NCBI RefSeq assembly: GCF_018860545.1
Contig: NZ_JAHKPN010000053.1
Location: forward strand, 1 to 50,441
Source of the DNA: Winogradskyella psychrotolerans
GTDB taxonomy: Bacteria > Bacteroidota > Bacteroidia > Flavobacteriales > Flavobacteriaceae
Direction: 5' to 3'
Length of the DNA stretch: 50,441 bases
The notes beneath the pieces are model-generated. The model searched no databases, had not been told where the DNA came from, and saw nothing but the letters and a program-made list of their open reading frames with translations. This document shows, in pieces, positions 1-6,509 of the stretch. Every line of letters begins with the position of its first letter. Positions within the stretch are counted from its first letter, which is position 1. The position numbers and the translations under genes are program-made.

Positions 1-1
1 T

Positions 2-772
2 AAAGAATCAGCCATTGTTGATGGAGCAGCGGTAGTTCAAAGTGAAGCAAGTCGGTATGAAATAGAAACGACTATTCCAGATATAGAATTGGCTATTTTA
101 CAGGAAGAAAATGTACTCTCTATTTTATTAGGAAGAACTACAGGAGCTATTGAAAGGAGTGCTATAGAGGAACAGGAGTCTTACTCTGATTTAAATATCG
201 GAATTCCAGCTGCTCTATTAAAAAACAGACCAGATATTCAAGAAGCAGAAATGGAGTTTAGAAGTGCTTTTGAAGATGTAAATATGGCCAAAACCTATTT
301 TTATCCGGCGTTAACAATTACAGCCACTGGTGGACTTTCATCTTTAAGCATTTCAGACTTTTTTGATCATTCAATTTTTTATAATCTTATAGGGGGTTTA
401 ACGCAGCCCTTTTTTGCTAATGGAGAAAATAAAGCACGTTTAAAAATTAATCAATCCGTACAACAGCAAGCGTTTTATAATTATAAATCTGCTTGGTTAT
501 CGGCAGGTGGAGAAATATCAGATGCTTTATTTTCCTATCAAAAAGCTAAAGAAAAACAAGCGTCTAGATCACATCAAATTGTAGCTTTAGAAAAATCTGT
601 AGAGTTTACGCAAGCACTTTTAGAATATACATCAACTACAAATTATACAGATGTATTAACGTCACAGAATAACCTACTATCAGCACAATTAAATAGCATT
701 AGTGATAAACAGCAAGAATTACAAGCGGTAATTCAATTATACCGAGCACTAGGTGGAGGTTGGAAAAACTAG
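2..772 (+). CDS. TolC/NodT-family outer membrane efflux protein, 3' part (5' end outside window)
   Basis: The frame is already open at the first bases, so the gene starts upstream; the first possible internal start (TTG at 89) is not the true one. The visible 256 codons form the second half of an outer membrane efflux factor: an alternating hydrophilic helix pattern, the typical 'LLKNRPDIQEAE' start of the second repeat, an aromatic beta-barrel stretch, a coiled-coil segment rich in Gln and Ala, and the family ending 'YTDVLTSQNNLLSAQL...YRALGGGW'. Such proteins form the outer membrane channel of RND-type tripartite pumps; the pump and adaptor genes would be expected just upstream. A rho-independent terminator follows 14 nt after the stop, so this is the last gene of its operon. 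The family is clear, the substrate unknown. Confidence 0.9.
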   Translation, partial: KESAIVDGAAVVQSEASRYEIETTIPDIELAILQEENVLSILLGRTTGAIERSAIEEQESYSDLNIGIPAALLKNRPDIQEAEMEFRSAFEDVNMAKTYFYPALTITATGGLSSLSISDFFDHSIFYNLIGGLTQPFFANGENKARLKINQSVQQQAFYNYKSAWLSAGGEISDALFSYQKAKEKQASRSHQIVALEKSVEFTQALLEYTSTTNYTDVLTSQNNLLSAQLNSISDKQQELQAVIQLYRALGGGWKN

Positions 773-785
773 TAACAGAACGTAA

Positions 786-817
786 AATGCCTTAGTTAAG
801 TTTAAGGCATTTTTTTG
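786..817 (+). terminator. Rho-independent terminator of the efflux operon
   Basis: AATGCCTTA and TAAGGCATT form a 9-bp stem with an 8-nt loop, followed by a run of seven T. It lies directly after the stop codon of the efflux gene. Confidence 0.85.
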
Positions 818-835
818 TTAATAAGGTTAAATTCC

Positions 836-920
836 AATCGATATAAACGTCGTTTTGGTATAGTAAATTGTCCAAACTATCTATTACATTAAAAATATAG
901 CATAATTAAATTTACCTTTG
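836..920 (+). promoter_or_regulatory. doxX-kinase-regulator operon promoter with 21-bp-phased upstream motifs
   Basis: A flavobacterial -7 box TACCTTTG lies at 913-920. Upstream, AATCGAT (836), GGTATAG (857) and TATCTAT (878) start exactly 21 bp apart. The core TCTATT begins 33 nt before the -7 box. The same geometry occurs at the two promoters downstream of the response regulator gene (3181-3265 and 3695-3779). The simplest reading is autoregulation by the LytTR regulator encoded in this operon; that is inference from position and spacing. Confidence 0.5.
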
Positions 921-946
921 AAAGGTAAAGTAAAACCAAAAATAGA

Positions 947-964
947 TTTCCGATGTCTCGGAAA
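947..964 (+). other. 5'-leader hairpin upstream of doxX
   Basis: TTTCCGA and TCGGAAA form a perfect 7-bp stem with a TGTC loop, 16 nt before the doxX start codon and about 27 nt after the -7 box. A similar AGATTTCCG...CGGAAA hairpin lies in the leader of ychF (13097-13114). Confidence 0.5.
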
Positions 965-980
965 ATAAAATAAAATTTTT

Positions 981-1379
981 ATGAAAAAGAACACCGACTT
1001 AGGCTTATTGCTATTACGCATAACTGTAGCAGGATTAATGCTGTTTCATGGTGTTGCTAAACTTAGCCATCTCGATGGCATTAAAGGGATGCTGAGCGCT
1101 AATGGGCTTCCAGAATTTATGGCATATGGGTCTTATATAACAGAGGTAATAGCACCAATTTTAATGATCATTGGGTTGAGAACACGTTTAGCTTCAATTA
1201 CTTTTTTTTTGGGTATGGTAACAGCTTTGTCTTTGGCACATTCAGAAAACATGTTTGCGCTATCAAAAACAGGAGGTTTAGAAATTGAACTCATTCTTTT
1301 ATATGCTTTTGGAGCTTTAGTATTGTTCTTTACAGGATCAGGAAAATACGCTGTGTCCAAATCAAATACATGGGATTAA
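981..1379 (+). CDS. DoxX family membrane protein
   Basis: This 132-residue protein has four predicted membrane helices (about residues 7-28, 50-68, 70-88 and 100-119). It carries the DoxX signature near the start ('LGLLLLRITVAGLMLFHGVAKL') and the following Gly-rich loop. DoxX-family proteins are small inner membrane proteins loosely linked to redox or sulfur metabolism; the exact activity of this member cannot be read from sequence. It is the first gene of an operon: the LytS-type kinase starts 15 nt after its stop, so the two-component system is co-transcribed with it. The ATG follows an A/T-rich leader without a Shine-Dalgarno sequence, as usual in Bacteroidota. Confidence 0.85.
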   Translation: MKKNTDLGLLLLRITVAGLMLFHGVAKLSHLDGIKGMLSANGLPEFMAYGSYITEVIAPILMIIGLRTRLASITFFLGMVTALSLAHSENMFALSKTGGLEIELILLYAFGALVLFFTGSGKYAVSKSNTWD

Positions 1380-1394
1380 ATTAAATATAGTAAA

Positions 1395-2429
1395 ATGCAT
1401 AAAAATAAAAATATAACAATCCTCTCTCATTTGCTCGTGTGGCTTATGCTATTATGCATGCCGTATTTATTGTCTTACGGACAGGAGCAAGATATGTATA
1501 GAATAATAGCGCATTTCTGGATTCCTTTAGTGTTTTCAGCTATCATATTTTATAGCAATTATTTTATCATTATCGATCGATTTTTATTTCCTAAAAAAAT
1601 GGTTTTGTTTATTACAATCAATGTAATCATGATTGGTTGTGCAATATTTTTAAAAGAATTTATAGAAACTATTTATTTTCAAGACTTAATAAATAACGGC
1701 TCTGAAGAGGAAAGTAAAAAACCACCTTTTAAAATGTTCCTTTACATACAACTACTGATGTATATGGCGCCTTTATTGTTTTCGATTGCAGTTAAAACCA
1801 CAAAACGTTGGATAAGAACAGAAGCAGAGCGAAAGGAAGCAACAAACTATAAATTACAGTCTGAGTTACAGCATTTACATTATCAATTGCAACCGCATTT
1901 CTTTTTTAATTCTTTGAATAACATATACGCCATGGTCGATATTTCCCCAGATCAGGCAAAAACATCGATTCATAGCTTAAGTAAGTTAATGCGATATATG
2001 TTGTACGAAACCAATGTAGAATCTATTCTTTTATCGAAAGAAATCGATTTTATGAAAAAATATATCGACCTCATGAAACTGCGTGTTTCAGATAAAACGG
2101 TGGTTAATTATAGCTTTCCTGTAAAAGAGACAGGTATAAAAATTGCACCATTATTATTTATATCGTTAATTGAAAATGCGTTTAAACATGGTGTGTCTGC
2201 TAGTAAAGAAAGCTTAATTTCTATAGATATGACCTGCGATGATAAAACGGTAACATTTAATATAGAAAACGATAATTTCCCAAAACTTAATGAAGATAAA
2301 AGTGGGTCTGGTATCGGTTTACAGAATTTGGTGAAACGGTTGGAATTATTGTATCCGGAGAAACATGAATTTAAAACACGGCTGAAAGCTGATCGTTTTT
2401 CTGTACATTTAGACATTGAAACCAGCTAA
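1395..2429 (+). CDS. LytS/YehU-type sensor histidine kinase
   Basis: The 344-residue protein has four membrane helices in the first 135 residues, a short linker and then a His_kinase (PF06580-type) module. The phosphoacceptor box 'QLQPHFFFNSLNN' places the histidine at residue 168. The ATP-binding part shows 'SLIENAFKHG' (N box, Asn261) and 'GSGIGLQNLVKRL' (G box, about 304-316). There is no periplasmic sensor domain, so the signal is probably membrane-borne or intramembrane. It is the cognate kinase of the LytTR regulator that begins 5 nt after its stop. The doxX gene immediately upstream belongs to the same operon and could be part of the sensing function, which is inference. Confidence 0.95.
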   Translation: MHKNKNITILSHLLVWLMLLCMPYLLSYGQEQDMYRIIAHFWIPLVFSAIIFYSNYFIIIDRFLFPKKMVLFITINVIMIGCAIFLKEFIETIYFQDLINNGSEEESKKPPFKMFLYIQLLMYMAPLLFSIAVKTTKRWIRTEAERKEATNYKLQSELQHLHYQLQPHFFFNSLNNIYAMVDISPDQAKTSIHSLSKLMRYMLYETNVESILLSKEIDFMKKYIDLMKLRVSDKTVVNYSFPVKETGIKIAPLLFISLIENAFKHGVSASKESLISIDMTCDDKTVTFNIENDNFPKLNEDKSGSGIGLQNLVKRLELLYPEKHEFKTRLKADRFSVHLDIETS

Positions 2430-2434
2430 ATAAA

Positions 2435-3163
2435 ATGAGTAGTATAAAAATAAGTTGTGTGGTTGTAGATGATGAGCCAATGGCGCTTAATCTTGTAGAA
2501 AGTTATGTTGAAAAAACACCTTTTTTAGATTTTAAAAAGAAGTGTAGTAGTGCTATTGAAGCTATGGAATACATAAAATCTAATCCTGTAGATTTATTGT
2601 TTTTGGATATTCAAATGCCCGACTTAACAGGCATTGAGTTTTCTAAAATGCTACCCAAAGAAACCCGTGTTATTTTTACTACCGCTTTTGATCATTATGC
2701 CTTAGAAGGGTTTAAAGTGGAAGCTTTAGATTACCTTTTAAAACCCTTTGATTATGCTGAATTTTTAGCTGCGGCCAACAAAGCCAATACCTGGTTTGAA
2801 TTAGTAAAAGGTAAACGTCAAAGTATCTTATCGGAAGAAAAAGAATTCCTTTTTGTAAAATCCGAATACAAACAATTGCGTATTAAACTTGCCGATGTTC
2901 TATATTTTGAAGGTTTAAAAGACTATATAAAAATTTGGTTAAAAGACAATCCAAAGCCTATATTGACACTCATGAGTTTAAAGTCTTTAGAAGAAGAATT
3001 ACCAGCTACACAATTTATGCGGGTACACCGTTCTTTCATTGTTTCATTAAATAATATTGATGTTATTGAGCGTAGTCAAATTATTATCAACGATCAACGC
3101 ATTACAGTTTCTGAGCAATACAAGCCTAAATTCTTAGAATACATCAATAATCACTCGTTATAA
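2435..3163 (+). CDS. LytTR family response regulator
   Basis: This 242-residue protein has an N-terminal receiver domain (residues 5-120) with the acidic pair Asp12-Asp13, phosphoacceptor Asp58 in 'FLDIQMPDLTG', the Thr of 'FTTAFD' and Lys in 'LLKPFD'. A C-terminal LytTR DNA-binding domain follows (about 135-240), with the typical 'FMRVHRSFIVSLNNID'. It is the partner of the upstream kinase. LytTR regulators bind direct repeats about two helical turns apart. The sequence right after this gene contains such 21/42-bp spaced motifs in front of the next two genes, and a related set lies in front of doxX, so these are plausible targets. Confidence 0.95.
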   Translation: MSSIKISCVVVDDEPMALNLVESYVEKTPFLDFKKKCSSAIEAMEYIKSNPVDLLFLDIQMPDLTGIEFSKMLPKETRVIFTTAFDHYALEGFKVEALDYLLKPFDYAEFLAAANKANTWFELVKGKRQSILSEEKEFLFVKSEYKQLRIKLADVLYFEGLKDYIKIWLKDNPKPILTLMSLKSLEEELPATQFMRVHRSFIVSLNNIDVIERSQIIINDQRITVSEQYKPKFLEYINNHSL

Positions 3164-3180
3164 GTTTCTGAGTTTTTTTT

Positions 3181-3265
3181 CGTCTAGACAATCGCTTCAT
3201 TTAGAGATGAAAAGGTCCTGTTCGTCTATTTCGGTTTTTTTTGCAATGAATCAATCTTACATTTG
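3181..3265 (+). promoter_or_regulatory. Promoter of the EF-hand lipoprotein gene with 42-bp-spaced regulator motifs
   Basis: A -7 box TACATTTG lies at 3258-3265. CGTCTATTT begins at 3223, so its TCTATT core begins 33 nt before the box. A second copy, CGTCTAG, begins at 3181, exactly 42 bp (2 x 21) further up; the middle position (3202) is degenerate. The array starts 18 nt after the stop of the LytTR regulator gene. Confidence 0.6.
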
Positions 3266-3301
3266 TGCAGCTTAAAACCTTAAAACCTTAAAACACAAAA
3301 C

Positions 3302-3601
3302 ATGAAAAAAATAGTTTTATCACTAGCCGTAGTAGTCACTATGTTTAGTTGTAATAGCGTAAAAGACGTCAATACTTCAACAGTATCTCAAGCAGCAACT
3401 TTATTAAGTTCATTGAGCTCTAATTCAACTGTGCAACAGATTACAAGTCTTTTTAGTTTATTAGATACTAATAATGATGAAGCTATTAGCTCAACGGAAG
3501 CAATTGGTTCTGTTGCTGATAATTTTGATGTGCTGGACACAGATAGCAGTTCTAGTTTAAATCTTACTGAATTAACTGGATTATTGAGTTTTTTAAAATA
3601 A
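3302..3601 (+). CDS. Small EF-hand lipoprotein
   Basis: The 99-residue protein has a lipoprotein signal peptide ending in 'MFSC', with the lipidated Cys at residue 17. The mature part is Ser/Thr rich. It carries two EF-hand-like loops: residues 55-66, 'DTNNDEAISSTE', with acidic or Asn ligands at positions 1, 3, 5 and 12; and residues 79-90, 'DTDSSSSLNLTE', in which position 5 is Ser, so it probably binds calcium more weakly. The role is unknown; a calcium-binding envelope protein is the most that can be said. The gene is separated from the response regulator by a promoter with phased motifs and is followed by a terminator, so it is a single-gene unit and a likely target of the adjacent two-component system. 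Confidence 0.85.
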   Translation: MKKIVLSLAVVVTMFSCNSVKDVNTSTVSQAATLLSSLSSNSTVQQITSLFSLLDTNNDEAISSTEAIGSVADNFDVLDTDSSSSLNLTELTGLLSFLK

Positions 3602-3626
3602 TTACCCCTAGATTAATAGCTGAAAG

Positions 3627-3657
3627 AGGTGTACTATTTATAGTATGCCTTTTTTTA
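3627..3657 (+). terminator. Terminator after the EF-hand lipoprotein gene
   Basis: AGGTGTACTA and TAGTATGCCT form a 10-bp stem with two G-T wobble pairs and a TTTA loop, followed by seven T. Confidence 0.7.
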
Positions 3658-3694
3658 TTGTGTTTTCTTAAAAGAGTTTCTAATTAAAAGGGGC

Positions 3695-3779
3695 CATCTA
3701 TAAAATAATCACGTTAGTCGAGACAATGAAAGGAGCCGTCTATTTGCTTTTTATTTCAGTATAAATACAGATATCTTTA
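3695..3779 (+). promoter_or_regulatory. Promoter of the DUF6515 gene with three 21-bp-phased motifs
   Basis: CATCTAT (3695), AGTCGAG (3716) and CGTCTAT (3737) start exactly 21 bp apart. The proximal CGTCTATTT is identical to the one at 3223, and its TCTATT core again begins 33 nt before a -7-like box, here TATCTTTA (3772-3779, one mismatch to TAnnTTTG). The distal and proximal copies also share a GGrGCC flank (3690 and 3732). Confidence 0.55.
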
Positions 3780-3845
3780 AACTATCAATGTTAAATGAAG
3801 TCTTAGTATTGATCGAAAAAGTTTAATCACTAAAATTTTAAAATT

Positions 3846-4451
3846 ATGAAAGTATTTATAAAAGCATTTGTTTTACCATCATTATTTATCATGGCAGTTG
3901 CATCTCAAGGTTCTGCTCAAACAAAAAGAACTAATGCAACAAAGAAAGTTGAAACAACTAGAACGGTTTCTACAACAACTAGAACTTCAACAAACAATAA
4001 TAGAATATCTAGTAAAAAAGTAGTTTACAAAAAACCGACAAAAAAAGTAGTCTCTGTTAGAACAGTTCCTAATAGAACGGTTATTACTCATAAAGGACAG
4101 AATTACTATTACGGAAATAATAAGTTTTATACACAATCGCGAGGACGTTATATTGTCATTGCTCCAAAAGTAGGATTTAGAATAAAATCACTACCAACAA
4201 ATTATAAAAGAGTCCGTTTTAATTCGCACAATTATTATAATGTAAGTGGTACGTTTTATCTATACATTAATAATGAATATGAAGTTGTGGAACCAGAAAT
4301 AGGAACCGTTGTGTATGAATTGCCAAATGATTATGAAAAAGTAACTATAGATGGGCAAACATACTATGAGTATGCCAATATATTATATGAAAAAGTACAA
4401 GTAGATGGCACAAGAGCTTATGAAGTGGTTGGTATCATTGATGTTGAATAA
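3846..4451 (+). CDS. DUF6515 family exported protein
   Basis: The 201-residue protein has a cleavable signal peptide (residues 1 to about 25, cleavage near 'GSAQ'). A basic Thr/Lys-rich low-complexity stretch follows (about 26-80), then two or three Tyr-rich repeats of the type 'HKGQNYYYGNNKFY...YIVIAPKVGFRIKSLP' and 'DGQTYYEYANILYEK'. This pattern matches DUF6515, a family of exported Bacteroidota proteins without known function. The repeats suggest a small beta-rich surface or periplasmic protein. The promoter region carries the same phased motifs as the EF-hand lipoprotein gene, suggesting joint regulation. A terminator follows, so it is transcribed alone. Confidence 0.8.
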   Translation: MKVFIKAFVLPSLFIMAVASQGSAQTKRTNATKKVETTRTVSTTTRTSTNNNRISSKKVVYKKPTKKVVSVRTVPNRTVITHKGQNYYYGNNKFYTQSRGRYIVIAPKVGFRIKSLPTNYKRVRFNSHNYYNVSGTFYLYINNEYEVVEPEIGTVVYELPNDYEKVTIDGQTYYEYANILYEKVQVDGTRAYEVVGIIDVE

Positions 4452-4493
4452 TTATAATACGAGAGTGAAATTAGATTGATTGGTTGATTGTTG

Positions 4494-4530
4494 AAAAGAG
4501 GGTAGTTTTTAGAGCTATCCTCTTTTTATT
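4494..4530 (+). terminator. Terminator after the DUF6515 gene
   Basis: AAAAGAGGGTAG and CTATCCTCTTTT form a 12-bp stem with one G-T pair and a 9-nt loop, followed by a T-rich tract. The next gene is on the opposite strand and converges on it. Confidence 0.85.
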
Positions 4531-4589
4531 TTTTTTAATTTAAACGAAACTCGATGATTTTATTAAATTTTTTAGCGAAAGAGACGCTA

Positions 4590-4901
4590 TTAGTTGTCGT
4601 AATTGTCTAAACCCCATTTATCTAAACTCCTTAAAATAGGTTCTAGAGATGCTCCTCTTTGACTTAATTTGTATTCTACTTTTGGTGGAACTACAGGAAA
4701 AACGGTTCTAATAATTAATCGGTCTTTCTCTAATTCCCTCACGGTTTGCGTAAACATTTTATTAGAAATGCCTAAAATTTTCTTTTGTAACACTCCAGAG
4801 CGTAATCCGCCGTCTAATAAATGAAATAAGACTAAAGGTTTCCACTTTGTACCAATTAGATTCATGGTATAATTTAAAGGACAGGTATTTTTTTTATTCA
4901 A
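4590..4901 (-). CDS. HxlR family transcriptional regulator
   Basis: The 103-residue protein is a complete HxlR winged-helix regulator. It has the conserved 'CP..YTMNLIGTKWKPLVLFHLL' start (Cys at residue 7), the recognition helix region 'GISNKMFTQTVRELEKDRLI', the beta wing 'RTVFPVVPPKVEYKLSQRG' and the closing 'LEPILRSLDKWG'. The start is a TTG codon: the frame has no ATG upstream before a stop, and the first internal ATG (residue 13) would delete the conserved Cys-Pro. HxlR proteins often sense reactive electrophiles or redox stress and control a divergent gene. Here the divergent neighbour is a VOC protein whose promoter region contains repeated GGTAAC/GGTAAG elements. Confidence 0.9.
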   Translation of the reverse strand: MNKKNTCPLNYTMNLIGTKWKPLVLFHLLDGGLRSGVLQKKILGISNKMFTQTVRELEKDRLIIRTVFPVVPPKVEYKLSQRGASLEPILRSLDKWGLDNYDN

Positions 4902-4945
4902 AATTTTAAGTTTATCAAGTTGTTAATCAATATTTTACTCGTTTA

Positions 4946-5004
4946 GGTAACTATGGTACTCTTTGGTAAGTTATTGCCTGTAAGGCAAATATAAATTAAT
5001 TTTG
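4946..5004 (+). promoter_or_regulatory. Promoter and probable HxlR operator of the VOC gene
   Basis: TTG (4974-4976) and TAATTTTG (4997-5004) are separated by 20 bp, which fits the flavobacterial -33/-7 layout. The upstream and overlapping bases carry repeats: GGTAACTAT (4946), GGTAC, GGTAAGTTAT (4966) and, in inverse orientation after the -7 box, GTTACC. These are candidate operator half-sites for the divergently encoded HxlR protein. Confidence 0.5.
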
Positions 5005-5022
5005 TTACCTAAATTATTCGTT

Positions 5023-5535
5023 ATGACTATTAATAAAACTTATCCCAAATCATTTTCACATATTGGTATTACGGTTCCAGATATTAAAAAAGCTGTAAAA
5101 TTCTATTCCGAAGTTATGGGATGGTATATAATTATGGAGCCTTCAACAGTTAAGAAAGAAACAGAAACAGCCATTGGTTTGATGTGTATTGATGTTTTTG
5201 GAGAGGATTGGGAAACCTTTGAAATAGCACATATGTCAACCTCAGATGGTATTGGTATTGAATTGTTTTCTTTTCCAAATGGTGTTAAAGAGGCGCCTGA
5301 GTTTAATCCTTTTAATACAGGATTATTTCACTTCTGTATCCAAGATCCAGATATTGAAGGATTAACTAAAAAAATTGTGGACAACGGAGGAAAACAACGC
5401 ATGCCTATCCGTGAGTATTATCCAGAGGACAAACCTTATAAGATGGTTTACGTTCAAGATCCTTTTGGAATAGTTTTCGAGATCTACACGCACAGTTACG
5501 AGTTAACCTATTCTTCTGGTGCTTACGCTAAATAA
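5023..5535 (+). CDS. VOC (glyoxalase/bleomycin-resistance-fold) family protein
   Basis: The start is taken at the ATG at 5023 (170 residues), because a longer frame from the TTG at 5002 would overlap the -7 box at 4997-5004. The protein opens with 'HIGITVPDIKKAVKFYSEVMGW' and has a second betaalpha unit around 'GLFHFCIQDPDIEGLTKKI' and 'VYVQDPFGIVFEIYTHSYE'. These contain the usual VOC metal-ligand positions (His near the start of each half and a C-terminal Glu). VOC enzymes include glyoxalases, dioxygenases and thiol transferases; the substrate is not evident. The divergent HxlR regulator suggests induction by a reactive or toxic compound. A terminator follows. Confidence 0.85.
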   Translation: MTINKTYPKSFSHIGITVPDIKKAVKFYSEVMGWYIIMEPSTVKKETETAIGLMCIDVFGEDWETFEIAHMSTSDGIGIELFSFPNGVKEAPEFNPFNTGLFHFCIQDPDIEGLTKKIVDNGGKQRMPIREYYPEDKPYKMVYVQDPFGIVFEIYTHSYELTYSSGAYAK

Positions 5536-5557
5536 TACATACGGTTTGTAGTATGGC

Positions 5558-5586
5558 ATCCTGAGTCTTTGGCTCAGGATTTTTTG
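5558..5586 (+). terminator. Terminator after the VOC gene
   Basis: ATCCTGAG and CTCAGGAT form a perfect 8-bp stem with a 7-nt loop, followed by TTTTTG. Confidence 0.85.
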
Positions 5587-5631
5587 TTAAATTTATATGG
5601 TGCTTTGGGTAAATATGAGGCGCAGAACAAC

Positions 5632-5639
5632 TAACTTTG
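5632..5639 (+). promoter_or_regulatory. -7 promoter element upstream of the 109-residue gene
   Basis: TAACTTTG matches TAnnTTTG and lies 51 nt before the ATG at 5690. Its position inside the longer open frame (5597 on) argues for the shorter gene. Confidence 0.45.
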
Positions 5640-5689
5640 CACTTTACTGGCGACAACTATTTAAGCCGAGTGATTTAATTATAACACCT

Positions 5690-6019
5690 ATGAAACAATC
5701 AGAATTTTTAGAACAACATATATTTAATGGTTTAGAAAATGTTAGCGATGGCTTTGAGGATACGTCCATGCACTATTTTTCGGAATCTGATTTTGATGCT
5801 GTTTTAAAAAAAGCAGAACATTTTGGACTTAGTATTTATAAAATTGAAACGTTTTTAGATGGTAAGGCTTTCGATACTTCAAATCATGATGCTTTTAAAA
5901 AGAAAGCCACAGATCCGAAATGGTACACCAAAGCATTTTCAGATTTTAAGAAACGCCAAGAAGGATTAGTGTATGCTGCGACTTATAAAGTGTCTAAAAA
6001 GCTTTTAGATCGCGAATAA
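5690..6019 (+). CDS. Conserved-looking hypothetical protein, 109 residues
   Basis: The family is not recognised. The frame can be extended to 5597, but the extra 31 residues are Arg/aromatic-rich and cover a promoter-like TAACTTTG, so the ATG at 5690 ('MKQSEFLEQH') is preferred. The protein is soluble, acidic-to-neutral and mostly helical, with no signal peptide, Cys or membrane segment. A segment 'DPKWYTKAFSDFKKRQEGLVYAATYKVSKKLL' near the end is aromatic and basic. The next gene begins 29 nt after its stop, so the two are probably co-transcribed. Function unknown. Confidence 0.65.
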   Translation: MKQSEFLEQHIFNGLENVSDGFEDTSMHYFSESDFDAVLKKAEHFGLSIYKIETFLDGKAFDTSNHDAFKKKATDPKWYTKAFSDFKKRQEGLVYAATYKVSKKLLDRE

Positions 6020-6048
6020 GAATCTACTGATTTTATAGTTTTAAATGT

Positions 6049-6426
6049 ATGACGTATCAAGATGTATTTATAGAATTTTGGGAACAGGTAAAAGCAAGTA
6101 TTGATGAAGGTACTTTTGCTAAATTAACTATGGCTAAAACCATAGGGAAACCTGAGCTAAAGAATATTTTTCTAAGACCCATCTATGCTGAAGATGATTT
6201 TAGAGTAATGCTAAAATACAGTTTTAGACCAAGAGAGGTTGAAGATATAGAGGAGGAGATGAGCTTAGAAGCTGCATTACCTATTATTAATCAACATTTA
6301 AAAACGTCATTTCTATCTGTATTACTTTTTACGACGACAAAAGATGTCACGTTTAAAGTGAACAAAAAAGGAGTCGGTAGTATTGTAGAAGGGGCTCCAA
6401 CGTTTAAAAATATAATACAAGGTTAG
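6049..6426 (+). CDS. Hypothetical protein, 125 residues, possibly a stand-alone N-domain of a methyltransferase-associated family
   Basis: The protein is soluble and without signal peptide. The order 'GTFAKLTMAKTIGKPELKNIFLRP' then 'VMLKYSFRPREVEDIEEEMSLEAALPII' then 'LFTTTKDVTFKVNKKG' resembles, from memory, an N-terminal domain found in front of some class I SAM-dependent methyltransferases. Here no methyltransferase domain follows in any frame, so the domain stands alone or the resemblance is misleading. It follows the 109-residue gene by 29 nt and is likely co-transcribed. A weak AACCT/AGGTT hairpin followed by T-rich sequence (6454-6479) could end the unit. Confidence 0.6.
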   Translation: MTYQDVFIEFWEQVKASIDEGTFAKLTMAKTIGKPELKNIFLRPIYAEDDFRVMLKYSFRPREVEDIEEEMSLEAALPIINQHLKTSFLSVLLFTTTKDVTFKVNKKGVGSIVEGAPTFKNIIQG

Positions 6427-6509
6427 GGGACTATCCTTTCATTTCTAATTTTTAACCTTAGTTAGGTTTTGTTATTTTTACTGCACACAAAACTATTGAC
6501 AAAGTGCAA

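Noticed and set aside
5597..5689. An N-terminal extension of the 109-residue hypothetical protein
   Set aside because: The extension contains the TAACTTTG promoter-like box and has no protein-like conserved pattern; the ATG at 5690 is preferred.
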